Shown: positions 8,435 to 18,048 of the stretch, in pieces
Numbering within the stretch: the stretch's first letter is position 1
Layout: each line of letters starts with the position of its first letter
Program-made: the position numbers and the translations under genes
Origin: Rickettsiales bacterium
GTDB lineage: Bacteria; Pseudomonadota; Alphaproteobacteria; Rickettsiales; JAJNBL01
Assembly (NCBI GenBank): GCA_021156175.1
Contig: JAJNBL010000005.1
Coordinates: 1 to 64,000, forward strand
DNA length: 64,000 nucleotides
Direction: 5' to 3'
The notes under the pieces: model-generated
The model's input: only the letters and a program-made list of their open reading frames with translations
Databases searched by the model: none
What the model was told of the DNA's origin: nothing

Positions 8435-9964
8435 ATGAACACCACCACACAAACACGCAAAAAAGAAATTCGCCTCACCGCTCCCGAGAGCACCACAGAA
8501 GAAGCGATGATACGCAAGCAACCGTATAACCTGCTTGCCGAACAAGCGGTGCTTGGCGCTATCCTGACGAATAACGAGACGCTGCATAAAATTGCCGACT
8601 TCCTTGAATCGAATCATTTTTATGAACCTGTGCATCAGCGTATTTACCGCACCATCCAAACCTTTATGGAACGCGGATTAGCAGCAACCCCGATCTCACT
8701 TAAAAACGTTTTCGATAAAGACGAAGCATTGCAGGACCTAGATGGCGCGGGTTATCTCGCACGGCTTGTGGGAATGGTCACATCCGTTATCAATATTCAT
8801 TCTTATGCACGTACGATTTACGATCTCGCCCTTCGCCGCGAACTTATTTCATTGGGCGAAGATGTCGTAAATAACGCGTTTGAAGATGATCCTGATCTTA
8901 CCGCCGATAAACAAGTGGAAGAAGCCGAGCAGCGGCTCTTTAATCTCGCCAGCACCGGCACAATGGACAAAGGCTTCCAGGCATTAAAAATGTCGCTCAC
9001 CGAGGCACTTGCCCGCGCGGAACTTGCTTATAAACGCGATGAAGCGATAAGCGGTATCCCAACACGTCTTGATGACTTCGATCATCTTTTAGGAGGGTTC
9101 CAAAATTCGGATCTTCTCATCCTCGCAGGACGTCCTTCTATGGGAAAAACCGCGCTTGCGATTAACTTCGCGATGAATGCCTGCAAAGCTTTGCTGGAGG
9201 AATATAAAAAAGATCCTGCCATCCCCGGAAGCGTTCCACCGGGCGTTGGATTCTTCTCATTAGAGATGTCATCCGAACAGCTTGCAGGACGGATGCTTGC
9301 GATGGAAACGGGCATTAATGCTTCCAAATTACGGATCGGAAATTTCACGGAAGAAGAATTTGCGCTACTGGTGAAAGGCAATAAATCGCTCTACGACATG
9401 CCGTTCTTTATTGATGATACGCCAGCGCTTTCAATCTCCGCACTTCGGACGCGTGCACGCCGTTTAAAACGCCAGCATAATCTTGCGCTGCTGGTGGTGG
9501 ATTACCTCCAGCTGGTACGCGGTACATCAAAATCATCGGAAGGGAATCGGGTACAAGAAGTTTCGGAAATTACGCAAGGACTAAAAGCCATCGCCAAAGA
9601 ATTGGATATTCCGGTAATCGCACTCTCCCAGCTCTCGCGGGCGGTGGAGTCACGGGAAGATAAACGTCCTCAGCTTTCTGACCTCCGGGAATCAGGAAGT
9701 ATTGAGCAAGATGCTGATATCGTGATGTTTATTTATCGCGAGGAATATTACCTAAGCCGTACCCAGCCGCCGGAAGAAGATCAAGCCAAGCACAGCGATT
9801 GGCAGGAAAAAATGAACCGCGTGATGAACCGCGCCGATGTGATTATCGCCAAGCAACGTCATGGCCCTATCGGAACGGTGACGCTCCACTTCGATGCAAA
9901 TACGACCAGCTTCTCCAATGACGCCGAAGAGCGCCATGGGCAGTATTACGCGCCTAGAGACTAA
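8435..9964 (+). CDS. dnaB: Replicative DNA helicase
   Basis: Hexameric 5'-3' helicase of the replication fork. N-terminal DnaB domain (LLAEQAVLGAILTNNETLH), then the RecA-like domain: Walker A AGRPSMGKTALAINFAMNA, FFSLEMSSEQLAGRML, Walker B LLVVDYLQLV, QLSRAVESREDKRPQLSDLR and IAKQRHGPIGTV. Between Walker A and the SLEM motif there is a charged insertion of about 16 residues (EEYKKDPAIPGSVPPG), as in many alphaproteobacteria. 509 residues, full length, no intein. Confidence 0.96.
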   Translation: MNTTTQTRKKEIRLTAPESTTEEAMIRKQPYNLLAEQAVLGAILTNNETLHKIADFLESNHFYEPVHQRIYRTIQTFMERGLAATPISLKNVFDKDEALQDLDGAGYLARLVGMVTSVINIHSYARTIYDLALRRELISLGEDVVNNAFEDDPDLTADKQVEEAEQRLFNLASTGTMDKGFQALKMSLTEALARAELAYKRDEAISGIPTRLDDFDHLLGGFQNSDLLILAGRPSMGKTALAINFAMNACKALLEEYKKDPAIPGSVPPGVGFFSLEMSSEQLAGRMLAMETGINASKLRIGNFTEEEFALLVKGNKSLYDMPFFIDDTPALSISALRTRARRLKRQHNLALLVVDYLQLVRGTSKSSEGNRVQEVSEITQGLKAIAKELDIPVIALSQLSRAVESREDKRPQLSDLRESGSIEQDADIVMFIYREEYYLSRTQPPEEDQAKHSDWQEKMNRVMNRADVIIAKQRHGPIGTVTLHFDANTTSFSNDAEERHGQYYAPRD

Positions 9965-9990
9965 ATCTCCCCAATATAATTCTAATATTC

Positions 9991-10029
9991 CCTCATGTTA
10001 TCCTTATTACCAATTTGGATAACATGAGG
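9991..10029 (+). promoter_or_regulatory. Perfect 13-bp inverted repeat covering the ribosome site of the next gene
   Basis: CCTCATGTTATCC (9991-10003) and GGATAACATGAGG (10017-10029) are exact reverse complements around a 13-base loop. The right arm contains the GAGG of the ribosome binding site for the ATG at 10037. Read as RNA it would hide the ribosome site; read as DNA it could be an operator. No T-run follows, so it is a poor terminator for dnaB. Confidence 0.7.
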
Positions 10030-10036
10030 AACCGAT

Positions 10037-10444
10037 ATGATGCTTACCCGCACTATAACGATAGGATTAATGTGCTTAAGCAGTTTTGCGCTTACACATC
10101 ATGCAAGTGCAGAGAATCTTGGAAAACCCACCGCACCAATACTCCCCGAAACCGCCTTCATTCTCTTATGTAAATTTGGTAGCGGAGATTTTCGTAGCTC
10201 AAAGAATTTTACGGTCGATACTTATGAACAAACCGTGGATGAGCTTCCTGCAAAATTCACCGATACGATGATTATATTCGATAGAGAAACCAACGGCTCT
10301 ACCTTGCATTATGAGATTAATCGCCTCGATGGTGGTTTTATCCAAAAATGCGGTTTTCCCTGCAAAAAACATGGGATGCCAATACTTCCAGGCAAAGAGC
10401 TGACGGGAAAATGTACCCGAGCCCCTTCTGACAGATTATTTTAG
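10037..10444 (+). CDS. Small exported protein of unknown function
   Basis: 135 residues with a clear signal peptide: short basic start, hydrophobic core ITIGLMCLSSFALTHHASA and likely cleavage after ASA (about residue 25). The mature part, about 110 residues, has four Cys (one in ILLCKFGSGDF, two in KCGFPCKK, one near the end), suggesting disulfides in the periplasm. I do not recognise a family. The ribosome site is inside a perfect hairpin, which suggests control of translation. Confidence 0.7.
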   Translation: MMLTRTITIGLMCLSSFALTHHASAENLGKPTAPILPETAFILLCKFGSGDFRSSKNFTVDTYEQTVDELPAKFTDTMIIFDRETNGSTLHYEINRLDGGFIQKCGFPCKKHGMPILPGKELTGKCTRAPSDRLF

Positions 10445-10477
10445 ATAGCCTCCTTACGAGTGCTAGGAGACTATCTA
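10442..10477 (+). terminator. Hairpin after the small exported gene
   Basis: TAGATAG-c-CTCCT pairs with AGGAG-a-CTATCTA around a 10-base loop, beginning in the stop codon of the gene before it. There is no T-run after it, so termination is uncertain; it could instead protect the 3' end of the mRNA. Confidence 0.45.
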
Positions 10478-10534
10478 GACGATCATTAGCCAATCTGATA
10501 CTATCGCGCTACCTAAAAGCGAAAGGATGATCAC

Positions 10535-13324
10535 ATGGCTATGACCCAACCCCATTCCCACTCTTCTCAACAACATCTCGTATTGATTGATGGCTATGGG
10601 TTCGTGTTCCGTGCATACCATTCCCTTCCTCCGCTCACGCGCCCGGATGGGACGCCCGTCGGCGCGGTGTATGGCTTCACAAACATGCTGATGAAGCTCT
10701 TGCTCGACATGCACGCGGATCATATCGCGGTGATATTTGATGCAGGTTCGAAAACATTCCGCAATACACTTTATGATGCGTATAAGGCGAATCGTCCGCC
10801 CGCGCCCGATGATTTAATTCCTCAATTTCCTCTTGTCCGTGAAGCTGCCGAAGCACTGAATTTACCGATCGTCGAGAAAGTGGGATTTGAGGCCGACGAT
10901 CTGATTGCCACCTATGTGCGCGAAGCAAAAGCAGCCGGTGTACGCGTTACAATAGTATCTTCCGATAAAGATTTGATGCAGCTTGTGGATGAGCAAGTGA
11001 CCCTCTTTGATGCGATGAAAAATAAAACTATCGGCATCGCGGAAGTGAACGAGAAATTCGGCGTTCCACCCGAACAAGTGCTCGATGTGTTATCCCTAAT
11101 GGGAGATAGCTCGGATAATATTCCAGGTATTCCCGGTATCGGCCCCAAAACTGCAGCGGAACTTATTCAGCTGTATGGATCACTCGATGCACTCTTGGCA
11201 CGCGCAAATGAAATCCCACAAATCAAACGCCGTGAAAATGTCATCACCTATGCCGATCAGGCACGTCTTTCGCGGGATTTGGTACGACTGTGTGATAACG
11301 TACCGGAGATTCCTCCGTACACTGCACTCTGCGTGCGCGAACCGAATATTCAGAAACTTCTGACTTTCTTGCGCGATCAACAATTCAAAGCACTGATTGC
11401 GCGCGTCGAGAAACTCCATAACGTGACCGTTTCGCTTGCGCATCACGCAGAAATTCCTGCACCCGCTGCTCCAGCAACGAAACCGTGTCATATCATCGCA
11501 CAAGAAAATGAGCTGGCCGCTTTCACCAAAAAAGCCTGGGCGAAAGGAAGTGTCGCACTGGAATGGGTATGGGATGATGGAAAGTGTATTGGTATCGCAG
11601 CAAACCTCGCACCCAATGACAATTATTATATACCTCTCGCGACAACGGAACTTACTCCCAATGCCGTGCAGACCAATCTCTTCGGTGAAGCCGAACCACA
11701 AAGCAGTAAACATTCTTCGGCGGCTGGCGTAAATATATCCGCGCTAAAATCGCTCTTTGAAACTCCCGCCATCTTAAAAATTGGCTATGACCTCAAACCT
11801 GCGATTCGCTACTGCACAGAACACGGGATCACCCTTGCACCTTATGATGACATCCAGGTGATGTCTTATGTCTTACGCGCAGGGTTGGATAATCAAGAAT
11901 TCACAAGTATCGCAGAAATATTTTTAGGCGTAACACTTAATGCACTTTCGGAACTGACCGGCAGTGGAAAATCGGCACTCGCGTTATCGCATATTGAAAC
12001 AACAAGCTTGGCCAGCTTTATGGCCGAACGTGCTTCCATCACCAACCGTTTGCACGTTGTGCTCCGAAAAGAATTGCTCAAAGAACACATGCTTTCGGTT
12101 TATGAAAATATCGAACGGCCACTGGTTGCCGTGCTGGCAGATATGGAGCACGAGGGCGTGAAGGTAGATCCAGTAGCTCTGCATAAACTCTCCGAAGATT
12201 TCGCTGCGCGCTTGAGTGTACTTGAACAGGAAATATACAAACTCGTTGGCCATAGTTTTACCATTGGCTCGCCCAAACAATTAGGCGAAATTCTATTTGA
12301 TGAAATGGGCATCATGCCCGGCGGGAAAAATCCAAAACAACTCGCCAAATCGGGAAGCTATGCAACAGGCGCGGATATCCTCGAACAACTCGCGGAGGAG
12401 GGCCACACGATTGCCGAGAAAGTGCTCGAATGGCGCCAGCTTTCCAAATTGAAAAGCACCTATACCGATGCATTGGTACGGGAAATTTCACCGCACGATA
12501 AACGCATCCACAGCACGTTTATGATGACGGTCACAAGCACGGGCCGCTTGAGTTCCACCGAACCGAACCTTCAAAATATTCCAGTTCGCAGCGAAGAAGG
12601 GTATAAGATTCGTGAAACCTTTGTGCCGGAAAAAGGCTATGTGCTGCTCTCAGCAGATTATTCGCAGATTGAGCTGCGTATCCTGGCTAACATCGCCAAT
12701 ATCGAAACGCTGAAAACAGCATTCCGTAACGGCCAGGATATCCATGCGATCACGGCCAGCCAAATCTTCCATGTGCCACTCGAACAGATGGATGCGGCAA
12801 CTCGGCGTAAAGCAAAGGCAATTAACTTCGGAATTATTTATGGTATCAGCGGTTTTGGCTTAGCGCGGCAACTCGGCATTTCACGCACGGAAGCGAGTGA
12901 ATATATCGAACGGTATTTTGAGCGTTATCCCGGCATCAAAGATTACATGGAGCAGACGCGTCAATTTGCACGAGAGAACGAATATGTGAAGACACTCTTC
13001 GGACGCAAATGCCACGTGAAAGGCATTCATGACAAACGCCTCCAAAGTTTTGCTGAACGCGCTGCAATTAATGCTCCGCTCCAAGGCACCGCAGCGGACA
13101 TCATCAAACGCGCAATGGTGCGACTTCCTGAAGCACTCCGGAAGGAAAGACTTCATGCCCGCATGATTCTTCAAGTGCATGACGAATTGTTATTCGAGGT
13201 TCCAGAAGACCAGATCGACCGCACCCGCGCCATCATTAAAAGAGTGATGGAAGGTGCAGCCTCTTTTGACGTCCCGCTCGTGGTTGATATTGGAGTGGGA
13301 AAAAACTGGCGGGAGATTCATTAG
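10535..13324 (+). CDS. polA: DNA polymerase I with degenerate 3'-5' exonuclease domain
   Basis: Repair and Okazaki-fragment polymerase, 929 residues. The N-terminal 5' nuclease is intact (LVLIDGYGFVFRAYHSLPPL; FEADDLIATY; SSDKDLMQLV; DNIPGIPGIGPKTA). The polymerase motifs are intact: A LLSADYSQIELRILA, B RRKAKAINFGIIYGISGFG, C LQVHDELLFEVPE. The middle domain (about 310-530) keeps the fold, but the DEDD proofreading residues look lost: the FDTET motif reads LEWVW, the LKYD motif reads LKPA, and the final Asp region reads ERASITNRLH. Proofreading is probably absent, as in several other bacterial PolA lineages. Confidence 0.94.
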   Translation: MAMTQPHSHSSQQHLVLIDGYGFVFRAYHSLPPLTRPDGTPVGAVYGFTNMLMKLLLDMHADHIAVIFDAGSKTFRNTLYDAYKANRPPAPDDLIPQFPLVREAAEALNLPIVEKVGFEADDLIATYVREAKAAGVRVTIVSSDKDLMQLVDEQVTLFDAMKNKTIGIAEVNEKFGVPPEQVLDVLSLMGDSSDNIPGIPGIGPKTAAELIQLYGSLDALLARANEIPQIKRRENVITYADQARLSRDLVRLCDNVPEIPPYTALCVREPNIQKLLTFLRDQQFKALIARVEKLHNVTVSLAHHAEIPAPAAPATKPCHIIAQENELAAFTKKAWAKGSVALEWVWDDGKCIGIAANLAPNDNYYIPLATTELTPNAVQTNLFGEAEPQSSKHSSAAGVNISALKSLFETPAILKIGYDLKPAIRYCTEHGITLAPYDDIQVMSYVLRAGLDNQEFTSIAEIFLGVTLNALSELTGSGKSALALSHIETTSLASFMAERASITNRLHVVLRKELLKEHMLSVYENIERPLVAVLADMEHEGVKVDPVALHKLSEDFAARLSVLEQEIYKLVGHSFTIGSPKQLGEILFDEMGIMPGGKNPKQLAKSGSYATGADILEQLAEEGHTIAEKVLEWRQLSKLKSTYTDALVREISPHDKRIHSTFMMTVTSTGRLSSTEPNLQNIPVRSEEGYKIRETFVPEKGYVLLSADYSQIELRILANIANIETLKTAFRNGQDIHAITASQIFHVPLEQMDAATRRKAKAINFGIIYGISGFGLARQLGISRTEASEYIERYFERYPGIKDYMEQTRQFARENEYVKTLFGRKCHVKGIHDKRLQSFAERAAINAPLQGTAADIIKRAMVRLPEALRKERLHARMILQVHDELLFEVPEDQIDRTRAIIKRVMEGAASFDVPLVVDIGVGKNWREIH

Positions 13325-13358
13325 AAAAAAGGGCACCTCCAACGAGATGCCCTTTTTT
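13325..13358. terminator. Bidirectional terminator between polA and the PEPC-like gene
   Basis: AAAAAAGGGCA and TGCCCTTTTTT flank a 12-base loop. With A- and T-runs on both sides it can stop polA on the plus strand and the convergent 1277-residue gene on the minus strand. Confidence 0.85.
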
Positions 13359-13365
13359 ATTACTT

Positions 13366-16300
13366 TTACTGCATGAATGCCGATACTCCAGCACCCGCTA
13401 CTTTTATTGCATGCCGAGACTTCTCCGGCTCCGGCAAGCCAAAATTTGGCACAAGGATACTCGAAGGCAGCCTTCTTCCTGCTTCAACAATCAAATTAGC
13501 AGCATCGAGGAAAGTGCTCAAACCATCATGCCCACCACTCTGGACTGCCTTCATGTCATACCAGCCTTGAGACTCAGCAAGCTTCTCCATCACCTTTCCA
13601 TCTTTCCGAAGGAAATGCACCCATGCTTGTAAATTTGTACCGATGTCCAGTATCTCGCGGTCTTTTACAAACTGCTTGCGTAACTCAGGATCAAACATAA
13701 AGAGCATATCTTGCTTAGAAGGAGTTTTTGGAATACCACCGGAAAATGCTGTTTTTGCCTTCTCTGGAAATACTTCACATAGTATATCAAACACAAATTT
13801 CCGTGTTTCCAACTCATTCACGGCTTCAAATGCCCGGAAATTCCGAATCATTTCCTTGATATCCTCTTTCGTTTCAGGATAGCCATTATTGGTATAAAAC
13901 TCCTTCCACTTATCTGCCATTTTTTGAACTTCAGGATTTAAAGCAAACTCACCTTCTTTTGCTTCAGGCCATACATCTTTGGGCAGGAATGAGAAATTAA
14001 GCTCATGGTTTGAATAGAAACATGCAAGTGCATGTACAATAAACTGCCGACGGAATTCGTAATCACATTTCACGAGATCAACGAGATGCTGCTTACGCTC
14101 GGCATCTGTAAGTTCGTTTTTCCTAAAAGAAGTATAGGCTTCCAGATACGCTGAATGGAGTTTATTCGTTTCCGTGCGGGTCGTCGTTGAACTTCCTGCA
14201 TCATCACCAATCGCACGCTGCTCACCAACAATCTTGCGTTCCTTCTGAGGTGTACCAATCAAATGTGCATAAAGATGCTTATAAGCTGTTTGCCCATTAC
14301 CCGTATCTAACCGTTCTCCACGAGCAGATTTGTTACTGATTTCTTCCGTAGTGCGGAGTGGTCCCGCCTCCTCCATCAGCGCATTATAGAACACTTCCGC
14401 ATCACGGAATGTAGCATACGCTTTGGAAGTGTCGGCTGTAATTGCGCGAAGGCTGTTTTGTAGTTCACGGCTTAATTGCACCAGTTCCTTGTTCCCTTGC
14501 CGCAGAAGTGCACCTGCAACAACCATACCATTGCCACGATGGGCAAATGGTTCAAATGCTTTCATCCTTTTATGCAAACCCTGAATAGTCTTAAACGGAT
14601 CGAGCGTTACATCCCCTGCCCCACGAAATTCATTATGTCCACCACCTGCCTTGAGACGATAAGAAACGCCTTCTGGTAAAGGCCCTCTAGACCGGATTTC
14701 TAGACCTACCTCAGGCACCTCATCCCTATCAGGCTCTTGAACGATATGCCCATCTAACATAGCTGCAACAGCTTTATCCCCTTCCACCACCATCGTATTA
14801 CCGGAAAGACCGCTACGTTTCGTGGAATCACTGCGTGCATTGAATTTGATAACTTCCTTCGTTCCTTCCATGATATGATCTCGAGACATCGGATGTTCAG
14901 ACAGCGTCTTATATATTTTATCTGCATTAGCATGAGAATGTTCTGATTCATGGAGTGGAATCACCGTAGCCTTCCCGTATGCACCTGCTACATCCATCAG
15001 AAAGAGACGGTTAAGCATATCCGATGCTTCTTCACAATCTGCCTGAATGGTAGAGTAAATATTAGATACAGGATCTTCCTGACTTGCTGCTAGGCGTATT
15101 TCCTTATTCCGATCAAGCTCTTGCTGGATACATTTCATTTCTTCAGCCATTATTTTTGCAAACAGCTTATTTCCTGCCTCTCCTTGAGGGATAGAAGGCT
15201 TTTTATTATGTAGCTGCTTCTCGTTATATTCCTCTCGCAATTCACTTAAGTATTCGCTGTCTGGATTCTGACTAATAACCCTAGCAGCAAAACGTCGAAG
15301 GTTATCGCCCTGTGCATAATGACTATTCTCATACCAATTCTTCAGTTGTTCTCGTATTTTTTCTCCTTTTCCGGTATGCAAATCTCTCATGAAATCTTGC
15401 TTCTCTTGCTCCTGAAGATCAGCATAGGTTTTCCCCGAAAGGTATTTCACGAATAAAGGATTTTTATCCTTAAACCGCGAATCGTTCTTTGCATCCTCAA
15501 GCATCATAGTAGTGATAAAAGCATCAACACTTGCATTTTGACGGATAAAAATGCGTGCGTAGAATTGATTGGTTGCCCAAAAAGTCAACCAACTGAGGTT
15601 CTCTTTCTGGTTTTTGGATTCTTCTATCGCTTCTGCGTGTGCTCCTCGTAATCCATTCAATAACTTATGGAATTTCGGAGTGCTTAGATAACGGCTGTAT
15701 GGCATTGCTTCCGGAGTTTTCTCCTTTTTAACGCCATTGAGCTTTACATTATAATGATCAAGCTTCCGAAGCAATTTGAGTTCAACATCTCCCATAAAGG
15801 CATATTGTCGCTCTAATGTTTCAACGGCACCATGCTTTACATCATCTTCTTTATGTTGCTCTTTGAGTGCGTTTAACAATTGTTGCCGCTTCTGCCGTGA
15901 TTCAGAAAAGTGTTTCTTTTCCTTCTCTTCCCAAAGATGCTCCGGCAATTTACCTCGGGAAAGATAGTTATTGCGTATCAATCTTTGCGTATTTTCCCAA
16001 TGCGTTTCTAGGGCCTCTACCTGCTCATTCTTCCCAATCACCTTTTTAGCTTTTTTAATAGTATTTTTTGCAGCAGCAAGAATATCCTCTTCAATGATCT
16101 TCTTCGCTTCTTCAACCTTGATCGTCATCTGGAGTTTGGCGGCATCACGGGTAACGGCAGCCGTCACACGCGGTTTCCCATCCGCATCACCCGACCAGTT
16201 GCCATTATTAACAATCTGCGTCATATCAATTGCCGGATCATCGCCAAGCCGTGCATGGAGAAGTTTCCAAACTTCTTTAAGCTGTCGCCCTTCCTGAACT

Positions 16301-17199
16301 TCGAATTTCAGGTGACGTGCATTTTCCCGTTCCGGGGGACGTTTTTGTGGAGGCGTTGCAGGAACACTTCCTATAACCTTAAACGCATCATTCAAAAAGC
16401 GCTGGGAGGCGTTCTTTAATGCTTCTGCAAAAACTTTTATTCCTGCTTCTGTTTTGTCTTTAGGTTTTACCTCCTGCAATTCCTGTTCCCAGCCCTTATA
16501 CGTATCACACAAAGTATTACGCGCCCGTGTAAATTGGCGCTCTACCCCTGGCACTTCTCTTTCAAAATGCGTAGGATCAATTTCTTCTGCCTCTTCAAGT
16601 TTATTATGAATGGATTGTAACAGCGCTTTCTTCCAGTAACGTAATTCTGACAAAGAAAGGTCTTCTGGCTTCTTTTCACCAAGGATCGATTGGTGCACAG
16701 TCACCATATCCATGAACATTTCTTGTGCCAGAAGCCGCTCAAGGGATAAAGGTTCAGTCGGATGTTCCGTACCAATCGACTCCCTACGCACACCTGGCGC
16801 AGAAAGCTGGCGCATAACAAATGCAGCGTTGGATAAATGGGTATTTGCGGTCTGAAGAGTGGAGAACTTATTTGGATTATCCTGAGCAATGGTGATGGCA
16901 CGTTGATATCCTGCCAACACATTTTGACGGTTAGCATCCGTTATCTGGCCTGCCATATGCGATATTTCACCCGAAAGCTGGATATACTTCACCATATCCT
17001 GAAAACGTTTTGGTGTTTTGATAAGAGTATCAAAAAATGCCTGCTTATCTACTGCCTCATGTAAGCTTTTCAGGTCATAATGAATATTCTGCGTGGAGCC
17101 ATTAAACACCTTCTCCTCCATCGCCCGAAGCAAAGCATCATGCACATCCGTATAACTTTCTAAACTGATATCCTCTAATGTTACTCTCGATTTAGTCAT
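13366..17199 (-). CDS. Giant divergent phosphoenolpyruvate carboxylase-like protein, probably inactive
   Basis: A 1277-residue cytoplasmic protein without signal peptide or membrane segments. Landmarks of PEP carboxylase appear in the right order: TEHPTE near residue 145 (PEPC TAHPTE), NWSGDADGKPRVTAAVTR near 336 (SWMGGDRDGNPNVTADITR), VIPLHESEH near 748 (VAPLFET), RSDSTKRSG near 791 (GYSDSAKDAG), and a C-terminal IKVAGAGVSAFMQ like TIAGIAAGMRNTG. But the FHGRGGSIGRGG loop reads LKAGGGHNEFRGAG, losing the catalytic His and Arg, the R-I-D-I-R-Q-E-S motif is not evident, and the terminal NTG is missing. It is 350-400 residues longer than true PEPC, with Lys/Glu-rich helical insertions. I infer a PEPC-fold pseudoenzyme. 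Strong ribosome site GAGAGAGGG; 14 bases after mazG, so probably one transcript. Confidence 0.6.
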   Translation of the reverse strand: MTKSRVTLEDISLESYTDVHDALLRAMEEKVFNGSTQNIHYDLKSLHEAVDKQAFFDTLIKTPKRFQDMVKYIQLSGEISHMAGQITDANRQNVLAGYQRAITIAQDNPNKFSTLQTANTHLSNAAFVMRQLSAPGVRRESIGTEHPTEPLSLERLLAQEMFMDMVTVHQSILGEKKPEDLSLSELRYWKKALLQSIHNKLEEAEEIDPTHFEREVPGVERQFTRARNTLCDTYKGWEQELQEVKPKDKTEAGIKVFAEALKNASQRFLNDAFKVIGSVPATPPQKRPPERENARHLKFEVQEGRQLKEVWKLLHARLGDDPAIDMTQIVNNGNWSGDADGKPRVTAAVTRDAAKLQMTIKVEEAKKIIEEDILAAAKNTIKKAKKVIGKNEQVEALETHWENTQRLIRNNYLSRGKLPEHLWEEKEKKHFSESRQKRQQLLNALKEQHKEDDVKHGAVETLERQYAFMGDVELKLLRKLDHYNVKLNGVKKEKTPEAMPYSRYLSTPKFHKLLNGLRGAHAEAIEESKNQKENLSWLTFWATNQFYARIFIRQNASVDAFITTMMLEDAKNDSRFKDKNPLFVKYLSGKTYADLQEQEKQDFMRDLHTGKGEKIREQLKNWYENSHYAQGDNLRRFAARVISQNPDSEYLSELREEYNEKQLHNKKPSIPQGEAGNKLFAKIMAEEMKCIQQELDRNKEIRLAASQEDPVSNIYSTIQADCEEASDMLNRLFLMDVAGAYGKATVIPLHESEHSHANADKIYKTLSEHPMSRDHIMEGTKEVIKFNARSDSTKRSGLSGNTMVVEGDKAVAAMLDGHIVQEPDRDEVPEVGLEIRSRGPLPEGVSYRLKAGGGHNEFRGAGDVTLDPFKTIQGLHKRMKAFEPFAHRGNGMVVAGALLRQGNKELVQLSRELQNSLRAITADTSKAYATFRDAEVFYNALMEEAGPLRTTEEISNKSARGERLDTGNGQTAYKHLYAHLIGTPQKERKIVGEQRAIGDDAGSSTTTRTETNKLHSAYLEAYTSFRKNELTDAERKQHLVDLVKCDYEFRRQFIVHALACFYSNHELNFSFLPKDVWPEAKEGEFALNPEVQKMADKWKEFYTNNGYPETKEDIKEMIRNFRAFEAVNELETRKFVFDILCEVFPEKAKTAFSGGIPKTPSKQDMLFMFDPELRKQFVKDREILDIGTNLQAWVHFLRKDGKVMEKLAESQGWYDMKAVQSGGHDGLSTFLDAANLIVEAGRRLPSSILVPNFGLPEPEKSRHAIKVAGAGVSAFMQ

Positions 17200-17213
17200 G
17201 TACTACCCTCTCT

Positions 17214-18014
17214 CTAAGATTTCTCAAGGCGCTTTGCCTCATTCCATAATGCATCCATTGCTTCCAAGCTGCTTGTCTCAAGCGTACCCCCCTGGGTGGC
17301 AATAGATTGTTCGATATACCGGAAACGCCGTTCAAACTTTGCATTGGTTGATCGTAGGGCGCTTTCCGCATTCGACCCTATACGGTTAGCAAGGTTTACA
17401 CAGGAAAACAAGACATCTCCGAGCTCTTCTTCTATATTTTTTGGCTGATTTCCGGCCATTTCCACGCGAAGCTCCTGTATTTCCTCTTCAATCTTATCCA
17501 AAATATGTTCGGTTTTTTCCCAATCAAATCCCACGCGAGATGCACGTTTTTGTAGCTTAGAAGCCCGAAGCAAGGCTGGTAAATTGAACGGCACATCATC
17601 AAGCACACTTTGCGCTTTTCCGGATTCCTCCGACTTACCTTTCCGCTCTTCTGCCTTGATTGCTTCCCATCGTTCTGTTTGCTCATCCGCCGTTCGAACC
17701 ATTGTCGCATCTGCGAAAATATGAGGGTGACGACGGATAAGTTTTTCGCTCATAGAAGCAGCCACCGCTTCAAAATCAAATAACCCCGACTCCTCGGCAA
17801 TTCGTGAAAGAAAGACGACCTGGAATAATAAATCCCCAAGCTCCTCTTTAAGTGCCTGCATATCTCCACGTGCAATCGCATCCGCCACTTCATAAGCCTC
17901 TTCCAATGTATGCGGAGCAATGGACACAAAATCCTGCTCAATATCCCATGGGCAGCCTTTTTCTTTGTCGCGCAATTGGGCCATGATCTCGAGCAGTTGG
18001 GTGGTATTTTTCAT
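17214..18014 (-). CDS. mazG: Nucleoside triphosphate pyrophosphohydrolase MazG
   Basis: House-cleaning enzyme that hydrolyses non-canonical NTPs to NMP and pyrophosphate. About 266 residues with two MazG domains: the first has CPWDIEQDF, TLEEAYEVADAI and ELGDLLFQVVF; the second EIQELRVEM and ELGDVLFSCVNLANRIG, with the E-x-x-E...E-x-x-D metal pattern. ATG at 18014 is chosen because AGGAA lies upstream and the protein then begins MKNTTQLLEIMAQLRD, as the family does; an ATG at 18065 lies in repeat-derived sequence. Confidence 0.92.
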   Translation of the reverse strand: MKNTTQLLEIMAQLRDKEKGCPWDIEQDFVSIAPHTLEEAYEVADAIARGDMQALKEELGDLLFQVVFLSRIAEESGLFDFEAVAASMSEKLIRRHPHIFADATMVRTADEQTERWEAIKAEERKGKSEESGKAQSVLDDVPFNLPALLRASKLQKRASRVGFDWEKTEHILDKIEEEIQELRVEMAGNQPKNIEEELGDVLFSCVNLANRIGSNAESALRSTNAKFERRFRYIEQSIATQGGTLETSSLEAMDALWNEAKRLEKS

Positions 18015-18048
18015 AGAAATATTCCTCATATAATAGTGTTTTTGCTTC

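Noticed and set aside
8435-13324. Inteins in dnaB or polA, both frequent targets
   Set aside because: Both proteins are continuous and of normal length with no Hint or homing-endonuclease segment; the small DnaB insertion is a lineage feature.
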